NCBI GenBank assembly: GCA_944376265.1
Contig: CALWCD010000005.1
Span: 1 to 60,662 of the forward strand
Direction: 5' to 3'
DNA length: 60,662 bases
DNA from: an uncultured Clostridia bacterium
Lineage (GTDB): Bacteria > Bacillota > Clostridia > Oscillospirales > Acutalibacteraceae
Shown here: piece after piece, positions 54,499 through 60,662 of the stretch
Layout of the letters: each line of letters begins with the position of its first letter
Position numbering within the stretch: the first letter of the stretch is position 1
Made by a program: the position numbers and the translations under genes
Notes under the pieces: model-generated
Seen by the model: only the letters and a program-made list of their open reading frames with translations
Databases searched by the model: none
What the model was told of the DNA's origin: nothing

Positions 54499-54750
54499 AT
54501 GAAGGAGGAAACGCCTTGGCAGGACATGATGCAGGACCTGCGGGACCTGGGCTGCGACCAGCAGACCGTGGAGCGGTTTGGGAGGCTGGGTGTTCTGGGG
54601 GACACTCAGGGACAGCTGGAGCTTCTTTCCCACTACAGAAAGGGGCTGCTGGAAAAAGTCCACCAACGGGAACGGCAGATCTGCTGCTTGGACTATTTGA
54701 CCTATCAACTGGAGAAAGGGGAAGCATGGCATGGTGACCATGGAGCATAA
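54499..54750 (+). CDS. Small conserved protein upstream of DUF3737
   Basis: An 83-residue, mostly helical protein (MMQDLRDLGCDQQTVERF, then LSHYRKGLLEKVHQRE). The ATG has GGGAG nine bases ahead. Its end overlaps the DUF3737 start by 20 bases, so the two are coupled, and LysR-2 is divergent. The helical pattern and regular charges suggest a small binding or regulatory protein. I do not assign a function. Confidence 0.6.
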   Translation: MKEETPWQDMMQDLRDLGCDQQTVERFGRLGVLGDTQGQLELLSHYRKGLLEKVHQRERQICCLDYLTYQLEKGEAWHGDHGA

Positions 54751-55585
54751 GACGTTCGATGAAGAGCGGGCCCTGTATGGGGTGCGCCAGGTATTGGTGA
54801 AGGACTGCGCTTTCGACGGCCCCGCCGACGGGGAAAGCGCCTTCAAGGAGTGCAGAGAGGTGGAGGTGGATCGCTGCTTCTTCAACCTGCGGTATCCCTT
54901 CTGGCACGACGAAGGAGTGGTCATCCGCCGGTCGGAGATGACAGAGCTGTGCCGGGCGGCGCTGTGGTATTCCCACGGGGTTACGCTGGAGGACACAAAG
55001 CTTCACGGCATTAAGGCGCTGCGGGAGTGCGGGGATGTGACCATGCGCCGCTGTCATGTGGTCTCTCCGGAGTTCGGCTGGTCTGTCCAGGGAATCCGCA
55101 TGGAGGACTGCCAGGCGGAAAGCGAGTATTTCATGCTTCGTTCCACCAGCCTTGCCTTTGACCATGTGGAGCTCAAGGGAAAATATTCCTTCCAGTACAT
55201 CCAGGATTCCGTTTTTGACAACTGCCGGTTCGACACCAAGGACGCCTTCTGGCACGCCAAAAACGTGGTGGTGCGCAACAGTGTTCTGAAGGGGGAATAC
55301 CTGGCTTGGTACAGCGAACATCTCACCCTGGAAAACTGCACCATCATCGGGACTCAGCCTCTGTGCTACTGCAAGGGTTTGAAGCTTATCCACTGCAAAA
55401 TGGTGGACACGGACCTGGCCTTCGAGCGCTCGGAGGTGGAGGCCACCCTCACCGCTCCGGTGGTGAGCATCAAGAACCCCTTGAAGGGCAGGATTACGGT
55501 GCCCCAGGTGGGAGAGATCATCCGGGACCTGGAGGAGGCCAAAGGGGAAGTGGTGGTGGAAAAGCCCCGGGGCGCCTGCGCCTGA
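54731..55585 (+). CDS. DUF3737 family protein (right-handed beta-helix)
   Basis: A 284-residue protein of repeated short strands (FKECREVEVDRCFFN, VVIRRSEMTELCRAA, VTLEDTKLHGIKAL and others), each about 20 residues, as in right-handed beta-helix folds. DUF3737 proteins are widespread in Firmicutes and have no known activity. No signal peptide. Start at 54731, with AAAGGGG ahead and overlap with the upstream gene; an ATG three codons later is possible. A terminator follows. Confidence 0.75.
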   Translation: MVTMEHKTFDEERALYGVRQVLVKDCAFDGPADGESAFKECREVEVDRCFFNLRYPFWHDEGVVIRRSEMTELCRAALWYSHGVTLEDTKLHGIKALRECGDVTMRRCHVVSPEFGWSVQGIRMEDCQAESEYFMLRSTSLAFDHVELKGKYSFQYIQDSVFDNCRFDTKDAFWHAKNVVVRNSVLKGEYLAWYSEHLTLENCTIIGTQPLCYCKGLKLIHCKMVDTDLAFERSEVEATLTAPVVSIKNPLKGRITVPQVGEIIRDLEEAKGEVVVEKPRGACA

Positions 55586-55603
55586 AATACATCCCAAACA
55601 GAG

Positions 55604-55642
55604 AGGAACTCGCCTGGAAGCAGCGGGTTCCTTTCTTTTTTT
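55604..55642 (+). terminator. Terminator after DUF3737
   Basis: A ten-pair stem (55604-55613 with 55623-55632, one wobble) and a long T-run. Confidence 0.85.
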
Positions 55643-55689
55643 GCAACTGGGGAGGGATTTCCCAAACAGCCGGGGAAGTTTGTGGCCTT

Positions 55690-56567
55690 TTGAGGAACAG
55701 GATGAGATCAATATGTGGAACTGGTGAACGCGGTAGAACGTCCCGACGGCACCCTGGAGGAATCCTCTGAGCGCACCGGTGTGTGGGCCTGGCGCCATCC
55801 CCACCAGGCGGACGGCACCGTCACCTACACAAAGCTGGAAGGGGACGTCACCTTCAACGATGTGGACTTCGGCTATACGGAGGAGAAGCTGGTGCTTCAC
55901 AACATCAAGCTGTACGCCACGCCCGGTCAGAAAATCGCCTTTGTGGGCTCCACCGGCGCCGGGAAAACCACCATCACCAACTTGATCAACCGGTTCTACG
56001 ACATCGCCGACGGCAAGATCCGCTACGACGGCATCAACATCAACAAGAAAAAAAGGCGACCTCCGGCGGTCCTTGGGCATGGTGCTGCAAGACGTGCACC
56101 TGTTCACCGGCACGGTGATGGAGAACATCCGCTACGGCCGCCTGGACGCCACAGACGAGGAGTGTGTGGCCGCGGCGAAACTGGCCGGCGCCGATGACTT
56201 TATCCGGCGGCTTCCCGACGGCTACGACACCCTTCTCACCGGGGACGGCTCCAACCTGAGCCAAGGCCAGCGCCAGCTGCTGTCCATTGCCCGAACCGCC
56301 GTGGCGGACCCGCCGGTGCTGATCCTGGACGAAGCCACCTCCTCCATCGATACCCGCACCGAGGCGCTGGTCCAGGCGGGCATGGACCGGCTGATGCAGG
56401 GCCGCACCACCTTTGTCATTGCCCACCGGCTGTCCACCGTGAAAAACTCCAACTGCATCATGGTCCTGGAGCAGGGCCGCATTATCGAGCGTGGCACCCA
56501 CGACCAGCTCATCCAGGAACAGGGGCGGTACTACCAGCTCTACACCGGGAAGAAGGCCAAAGCGTGA
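55690..56567 (+). pseudogene. ABC exporter fragment, truncated and frameshifted
   Basis: This is the C-terminal third of a half-size ABC exporter (membrane domain fused to ATPase, normally about 600 residues). It begins at FEEQDE, shifts frame near 55714 before VELVNAVERPDG, and contains Walker A GSTGAGKTT. In a run of seven A at 56048-56054 the frame shifts again; with six A it would read NKKKGDLRRSLG and continue as MVLQDVHLFTG, LSQGQRQ and ILDEATSS. The membrane domain is missing and no start with a ribosome site exists. It directly follows the DUF3737 terminator. Confidence 0.85.
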
Positions 56568-56617
56568 TGGAGCCTTCAAACAACAACAGCGGACCTGATA
56601 ACCGGTCCATAAACAAC

Positions 56618-56660
56618 ACAAACCGCCTTGCTGGGAAGAAACTCAGCAAGGCGGTTTGTC
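56618..56660. terminator. Bidirectional terminator between ABC remnant and DUF6171
   Basis: Perfect 15-pair stem CAAACCGCCTTGCTG/CAGCAAGGCGGTTTG. Confidence 0.9.
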
Positions 56661-56675
56661 ATAGAAACTAAGGTT

Positions 56676-56927
56676 TTACCAAATGTCTGCCGACTGGGCG
56701 CAGCGCTGGTTTTTCTTGGCGGCCCGCACCTCTACAAAGCACCCGCACAGCTCGCACATGCCGTTGACCAGATGGTCGCAGGCCCGGCACTTGGCAAGGC
56801 GGGCGGCGTAGGTCTCCGGGTCGGCTTTCAGCTCCTCGGGAAGGTTCTGGATGTAGTCGTAAATGGATTGGAAGTAGGTCCCATCCAGCTCCCGGAGCAG
56901 ACAGCGCTTGCAGAAAGGTTTTGTCAT
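56676..56927 (-). CDS. DUF6171 family cysteine-rich protein
   Basis: An 83-residue protein with three cysteine sets: FCKRCLL at the start, [13 protein letters not shown] in the middle, and [17 protein letters not shown] at the end. This is the DUF6171 pattern and suggests zinc or an iron-sulfur site. The start overlaps the GH51 stop (ATGA), so it is translated with that gene. Function unknown. Confidence 0.75.
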   Translation of the reverse strand: MTKPFCKRCLLRELDGTYFQSIYDYIQNLPEELKADPETYAARLAKCRACDHLVNGMCELCGCFVEVRAAKKNQRCAQSADIW

Positions 56928-58396
56928 CCCAGAGTCAGCTCTGCCACGGAGCAGGCGGGCAGGGAGAACTTGGCTTCTCCGTTCTCCACCACAATGCCTT
57001 CCATGGTCTGGATGCTCACCTGGTTGGGAGCGTCAAAGTCGTTGTAGGCGTCCACGGCGCCGGTGAGGATGCGGCCGGTGACGGAGGAAAGCTGCTGGCC
57101 CAGGAGATCCAGCTCCACAGGGCAGGACTCGGTGGCGGACAGGTTGGCCACGGTGACATGGACCACGCCGTCCTTGTCCTCGGAAGCGGAGACGCTCAGG
57201 TTCTGAACCTTGTCCTCTTCGGTGCCGATTTCCTTGGTCTCGGCGTAGCTGCCCAGCAGGGTGGCGCCCTGGTGGGACTTGAACAGGTCGAACACGTGGT
57301 AGGTGGGGGTGAGGACCATCTTGTCGCCCTCGGTGAGGACCACGGCCTGGAGCACGTTGCACAGCTGGGCAATGTTGGCCATGGCCACACGGTCGCTGTG
57401 CTGGTTGAAGATGTTCAGGGAGATGGCGGCCACCATGGCGTCCCGCATGGAGTTCTGCTGATACAGGAAGCCGGGGTTGGTGCCGGGCTCCACGTCGAAC
57501 CAGGTGCCCCATTCGTCCACCAGCAGGTCCACCTTGTGGTCGGGATCGTACCGGTCCATGATCTGGGAATGCTTGGTCACCAGCTCGTCCATAAAGGCGG
57601 CTTTCTTCAGGGTGAGGTAGTACTCCTCTTCGGTGAACTGGGTGGCGGAACCCTTGTGATCCCAGGGGCCGGGCACGGTGTAGTAGTGAAGGGTCATGGC
57701 GTTCATATAGTTGCCGGCCTGCTTCATCAGGGTCTCGGTCCACTGGTAGTCGGCGGTGTTGGGACCCACGGCAATCTTGTACAGCTTGTTGTCCCCGTAG
57801 TTGCGCAGGAAGGTCTGGTAGTGACGGTACAGGTCAGCGTAGTACTGGGGACGCATGTTGCCGCCGCAGCCCCAGCTCTCGTTGCCCACGCAGAAGTACT
57901 TCACCTTCCAGGGCTGGTCCTGGCCGTTTGCCCGGCGCAGGTTGGCCATGGGGGATTCCCCGTCGAAGGTCATGTACTCCACCCACTCGCTCATCTCCTG
58001 AACGGTGCCGGAGCCCATGTTGCCGTTGATGTAGGGTTCGCAGCCCACCTGGCGGCAGAACTCCATGAATTCATGGGTGCCAAAGGAGTTGTCCTCCACC
58101 ACGCCGCCCCAGTTGGTGTTCACCATGCGCTTGCGGTTTTCCTTGGGGCCAATGCCGTCCTTCCAGTGGTACTCGTCGGCGAAGCAGCCGCCGGGCCAGC
58201 GCAGCACAGGCAGCTTGATGTTCTTCAGGGCCTCCACCACGTCGGTGCGCATGCCGTTGACGTTGGGAATGGAGGAATCCTCACCCACGAAAATGCCGTT
58301 GTAGATGCAGCGGCCCAGATGCTCGGAAAAGTTGCCGTAGATGTTCTTGTTGATGGTGCTCTTCTTGTCCAGCTTGTTGACGATGATCTTGCTCAT
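56924..58396 (-). CDS. Alpha-L-arabinofuranosidase, glycoside hydrolase family 51
   Basis: A 490-residue retaining enzyme that releases arabinofuranose from arabinan or arabinoxylan oligosaccharides. The barrel carries [14 protein letters not shown] (near 67), the acid/base E173 in CVGNESWG and the nucleophile E295 in LVDEWGTW; a C-terminal beta-sandwich follows. No signal peptide, so substrates are imported first. The ATG at 58396 has AAAGGA at 13 bases, rather far. Promoter TTGCAA-17-TATCCT with an AraR-like palindrome at the transcript start. Confidence 0.94.
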   Translation of the reverse strand: MSKIIVNKLDKKSTINKNIYGNFSEHLGRCIYNGIFVGEDSSIPNVNGMRTDVVEALKNIKLPVLRWPGGCFADEYHWKDGIGPKENRKRMVNTNWGGVVEDNSFGTHEFMEFCRQVGCEPYINGNMGSGTVQEMSEWVEYMTFDGESPMANLRRANGQDQPWKVKYFCVGNESWGCGGNMRPQYYADLYRHYQTFLRNYGDNKLYKIAVGPNTADYQWTETLMKQAGNYMNAMTLHYYTVPGPWDHKGSATQFTEEEYYLTLKKAAFMDELVTKHSQIMDRYDPDHKVDLLVDEWGTWFDVEPGTNPGFLYQQNSMRDAMVAAISLNIFNQHSDRVAMANIAQLCNVLQAVVLTEGDKMVLTPTYHVFDLFKSHQGATLLGSYAETKEIGTEEDKVQNLSVSASEDKDGVVHVTVANLSATESCPVELDLLGQQLSSVTGRILTGAVDAYNDFDAPNQVSIQTMEGIVVENGEAKFSLPACSVAELTLG

Positions 58397-58451
58397 AGCT
58401 CGGTCAGTTCCTTTCTTAAGTAAAACAGTTTGCTCCTTCTGACGCACAAAA

Positions 58452-58461
58452 GGTACGTACC
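58452..58461 (-). promoter_or_regulatory. AraR-like operator at the GH51 transcript start
   Basis: Perfect palindrome GGTACGTACC at about +5 to +14. Its core GTACGTAC is the centre of the AraR operators of Bacillus subtilis (ATTTGTACGTACAAAT type). No araR gene is in the window. Confidence 0.55.
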
Positions 58462-58472
58462 ACTTTATATTT

Positions 58473-58501
58473 AGGATACTCGAAAACCCACCGGTTTGCA
58501 A
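58473..58501 (-). promoter_or_regulatory. Promoter of the GH51-DUF6171 operon
   Basis: On the minus strand TTGCAA, 17 bases, TATCCT. Confidence 0.65.
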
Positions 58502-58544
58502 TAGGCAATTTCAAGAACGGCCTCACTTTTTTGAAAAGGCAGCG

Positions 58545-58554
58545 GAAACGTTTC
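58545..58554. promoter_or_regulatory. LacI/CcpA-type palindrome
   Basis: GAAACGTTTC, a perfect palindrome with the central CG usual for LacI-family operators, midway between the divergent GH51 and asparagine synthetase promoters. Confidence 0.4.
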
Positions 58555-58577
58555 GCCCCTGGGAGGGAGGAAATTTC

Positions 58578-58606
58578 TTGACATCCCAGCTCTCCCATGG
58601 TAAAAT
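58578..58606 (+). promoter_or_regulatory. Strong promoter of the asparagine synthetase leader
   Basis: TTGACA, 17 bases, TAAAAT. Predicted start near 58613, giving a leader of about 325 bases. Confidence 0.9.
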
Positions 58607-58621
58607 ACCCCACAAGAGGAC

Positions 58622-58660
58622 AAAGGCGTCTTTGAGCATGGGCTCAGAGGCGCCTTTTTT
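58622..58660 (+). terminator. Early intrinsic terminator in the T-box leader
   Basis: Sixteen-pair stem (58622-58637 with 58642-58657, two wobbles), loop ATGG, then T-run. It lies only 10 bases after the predicted start. Its 3' arm can also pair with 58669-58683, giving an alternative hairpin that would open the terminator. Confidence 0.8.
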
Positions 58661-58689
58661 GTTTTCGGAAAAAGGCGTTTGAGAAAAGA

Positions 58690-58936
58690 AAAGTACCGGG
58701 GATGCCCTGTCTCCAGAGAGCGGGGAGAAGGTGAGAGCCGCGCGGCAGGGCCTTCGGGAAGAACACTTTTCGAGCCGCGGCCTGAACGGGAGTCCCTGAG
58801 TAGGTCCGCCGTCCCGCCCCGCGTCAGAGGGCAGAGCCTTGGTGGAGGCTTGGAAAACGAGAAACAAGATAGGTGGCACCGCGAGCGCAGCACTTGCCCT
58901 ATATCATGCTGAAATTTAAATCCGGAGGGAATTGCT
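58690..58936 (+). ncRNA. T-box leader, probably sensing tRNA-Asn
   Basis: Stem I signatures are present: the AGAGAG turn (near 58714), the distal GGTGAGAGCCG (near 58730), and closing pairs between GGGGA near 58699 and TCCCT near 58793. An AAC triplet (58785-58787) on the 3' side of stem I fits an asparagine specifier. The T-box motif AGGTGGCACCGCG is at 58871-58883; its TGGC would pair with an acceptor end having discriminator G, as tRNA-Asn has. A stem near 58836-58851 (AGCC/GGCT) may be stem III. No U-run terminator follows the motif, so control may be at translation or at the early terminator. Confidence 0.85.
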
Positions 58937-60520
58937 ATGTGTTCTATTGTGGGTTACTGCGGCCGTGTGGAGGATTTCGCCGCGTTCCAAAAAGCGTTTG
59001 ACAGGACCCTGTCCCGTGGGCCTGACGACACCAGGATCGTCCCGGTGGGAGAGGGAGTGCTGGGGTTTCACCGGCTTTCCATCATGGGCCTCACCCCCTC
59101 GGGGATGCAGCCCTTTGAGCGGGAGGGCAGCTATGTGGTGTGCAACGGGGAGCTTTACGGCTTTGAAGCCCAGCGGGCCATGCTGGAGAAAAAGGGGTAC
59201 ACCTTCCACAGTCACAGTGACTGCGAGATCCTCCTGCCCCTGTACCGGGAGTACGGCACGGAGATGTTTGCCCTGCTGGACGCGGAGTTTGCCTGCGTTC
59301 TTTACGACGGGGAGACGGGAAGCTTTCTCGCCGCCCGGGACCCCATCGGCATTCGTCCCCTGTACTACGGCTACGACCGAAAAGGGGTGATTGTCTTTGC
59401 CAGCGAGCCCCAGAACCTGGTGGGCCTGGTGGGGGAGATCCGCCCCTTCCCGCCGGGGCACTACTATCAGGACGGGAAATTTATCTGCTATCGGGACATC
59501 ACCCAGGTGAAGGCAGTGTGCCGCGACGACGTGGAAACCGCCTGCGGGAAGATCCGGGAAAAGCTGATTGCCGGGGTGGAAAAGCGGCTGGTGGCAGATG
59601 CCAACGTGGGCTTTCTCCTGTCCGGGGGCTTGGATTCCTCCCTGGTGTGCGCCATTGCCGCCAAGAAGAGCCGGGAACCTATCCGCACCTTTGCCATCGG
59701 TATGCGGGAGGACGCCATCGACCTGAAATACGCCCGGCAGGCGGCGGACTACCTGGGTGCCGATCACACAGAGGTGTACATGACCCCCCAGGAGGTGATC
59801 TCCTCTCTGGAAGAGGTGATCCGCCTGCTGGGCACTTTCGACATCACCACCATCCGGGCCAGCATGGGCATGTACCTGGTGTGCAAGGCTGTCCACGAGA
59901 ACACGGACATCCGGGTGCTGCTCACCGGGGAAATCTCCGACGAGCTGTTCGGCTACAAGTACACGGATTTCGCCCCCTCTGCCCAAGCGTTTCAGGAGGA
60001 GTCCCAAAAGCGGGTGAGGGAGCTGCACATGTACGACGTGCTCCGGGCGGACCGGTGCATTTCCGTCAACTCCCTGGAAGCCCGGGTACCCTTTGGAGAT
60101 TTGGAGTTTGTGGAGTACGTCATGTCCCTGGACCCGGAGCGGAAGCTGAACAAGTACGGCAAGGGGAAGTACCTGCTGCGCCGGGCCTTCGCGGAGGGCG
60201 GGTACCTGCCGGAGGAGATCCTCTGGCGGGAGAAGGCGGCTTTCTCCGATGCGGTGGGCCACTCCATGGTGGACTATTTGAAGGAGTATGCGGAAAGCCG
60301 CTACACCGACCAGGAGTTTGAGGCGGCCCGGCAAAGCTATGACCACGCACGGCCTTTCACCAAGGAGTCCCTGCTGTACCGGGAGATTTTCGAGAAATAC
60401 TATCCGGGCCAGGGGGAGATGATCGTGGATTTCTGGATGCCCAACAAGGCCTGGGAAGGCTGCGACGTAGATGACCCTTCTGCCCGGGTGCTTTCCAACT
60501 ATGGCACCAGCGGCGTGTAA
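58937..60520 (+). CDS. asnB: Asparagine synthetase (glutamine-hydrolysing)
   Basis: A 527-residue class II (Ntn) amidotransferase that makes asparagine from aspartate, glutamine and ATP. C2 is the nucleophile; GELYG (near 72) and SDCEILL (near 95) mark the glutaminase domain. The synthetase domain has the PP-loop SGGLDSS (229-235) and the GEISDELFGY motif (near 332). Length is close to E. coli AsnB (554). CCGGAGGGAATTGCT precedes the ATG. Controlled by the T-box leader; glnN follows in opposite orientation. Confidence 0.95.
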   Translation: MCSIVGYCGRVEDFAAFQKAFDRTLSRGPDDTRIVPVGEGVLGFHRLSIMGLTPSGMQPFEREGSYVVCNGELYGFEAQRAMLEKKGYTFHSHSDCEILLPLYREYGTEMFALLDAEFACVLYDGETGSFLAARDPIGIRPLYYGYDRKGVIVFASEPQNLVGLVGEIRPFPPGHYYQDGKFICYRDITQVKAVCRDDVETACGKIREKLIAGVEKRLVADANVGFLLSGGLDSSLVCAIAAKKSREPIRTFAIGMREDAIDLKYARQAADYLGADHTEVYMTPQEVISSLEEVIRLLGTFDITTIRASMGMYLVCKAVHENTDIRVLLTGEISDELFGYKYTDFAPSAQAFQEESQKRVRELHMYDVLRADRCISVNSLEARVPFGDLEFVEYVMSLDPERKLNKYGKGKYLLRRAFAEGGYLPEEILWREKAAFSDAVGHSMVDYLKEYAESRYTDQEFEAARQSYDHARPFTKESLLYREIFEKYYPGQGEMIVDFWMPNKAWEGCDVDDPSARVLSNYGTSGV

Positions 60521-60530
60521 CAGAGTACAA

Positions 60531-60566
60531 AAAACGGACTGGGAGATTTTTCTCTCAGTCCGTTTT
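60531..60566. terminator. Bidirectional terminator between asnB and glnN
   Basis: Fifteen-pair stem AAAACGGACTGGGAG/CTCTCAGTCCGTTTT (one wobble) between convergent genes. Confidence 0.9.
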
Positions 60567-60585
60567 GCTGCTGCAAATAAAGCAG

Positions 60586-60662
60586 TTACACCTTAAACAT
60601 CAAATCGCCGTAGCTGGGATAGGGCCAGGAGTGGGCGGAGGTGTCCACCTCCATCTGGTCCA
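60586..60662 (-). CDS. glnN: C-terminus of a type III glutamine synthetase (cut by window edge)
   Basis: The last 24 codons of a minus-strand gene end in SWPYPSYGDLMFKV and TAA. The WP-x-P-x-YGDLLF ending is characteristic of clostridial type III glutamine synthetases. Its place next to asparagine synthetase fits nitrogen metabolism. Only the tail is visible. Confidence 0.6.
   Translation of the reverse strand, partial: DQMEVDTSAHSWPYPSYGDLMFKV

Noticed and set aside
51533-56567. Genomic island or prophage
   Set aside because: Decayed genes cluster here, but no integrase, transposase, direct repeats or composition break was found.

Overview
The window is chromosomal DNA of a GC-rich member of the Clostridia, most likely order Oscillospirales (gut Oscillospiraceae/Ruminococcaceae type). 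This rests on the single-chain clostridial PurL, a six-gene Rnf operon in the order C-D-G-E-A-B, a T-box leader, strong AGGAGG ribosome sites with occasional TTG/GTG starts, DUF6171 and YhfC proteins, two MATE exporters and a type III glutamine synthetase tail. No phage, plasmid, insertion sequence or CRISPR array was found. The genus is not resolved from sequence reading alone.

Layout. 0-0.4 kb: a cut-off protein tail, several intrinsic terminators and tRNA-Val. 0.6-7.6 kb: a membrane family-2 glycosyltransferase, a 113-bp tandem repeat, purL and alr. 7.7-18 kb: a lacZ-yhfC operon facing away from a very large double GT-C glycosyltransferase, then a nucleoside phosphorylase, a TIM-barrel sugar isomerase and a MATE exporter. 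18-23.1 kb: the rnfCDGEAB operon, with a promoter and a perfect palindrome, behind a 160-bp structured tandem repeat. 23.6-25.2 kb: a small ribbon-helix-helix gene and a second MATE exporter. 25.5-31.3 kb: typA, an exonuclease/zinc-ribbon/laccase-domain fusion, a radical SAM protein and an M18 aminopeptidase, the last three overlapping or tightly packed. 31.5-35.5 kb: a GH13 enzyme, an ECF sigma/anti-sigma pair, a YhhN protein and a VOC protein. 35.6-42.5 kb: the complete phosphate locus pstS-pstC-pstA-pstB-phoU-phoP-phoR with a Pho box. 42.6-46.9 kb: murE-pepC-murF. 47-51.5 kb: a Cys-rich small protein and a deacetylase/GH2 operon. 51.5-56.6 kb: two LysR regulators, a DUF3737 unit, and three decayed genes (AraC-like, GH35-like, ABC exporter). 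56.7-60.7 kb: a GH51 arabinofuranosidase with DUF6171, then a T-box-controlled asparagine synthetase and the edge of a type III glutamine synthetase gene.

How it fits together. The genes describe an anaerobe living on plant or host glycans: two GH2 beta-galactosidases, GH13, GH51, a GH35 remnant and a NodB-type deacetylase. Energy conservation is through Rnf (ferredoxin:NAD+ coupled to ion pumping). Phosphate is controlled by PhoPR/Pst, and asparagine/nitrogen by a T-box next to glnN. Peptidoglycan precursor genes (alr, murE, murF) are spread across the window. The most unusual items are a circularly permuted PstS, the exonuclease/laccase-domain fusion, the twin GT-C glycosyltransferase, a T-box leader with an intrinsic terminator ahead of it instead of after it, and a dispersed intergenic element whose copies keep the same hairpins with compensating base changes.
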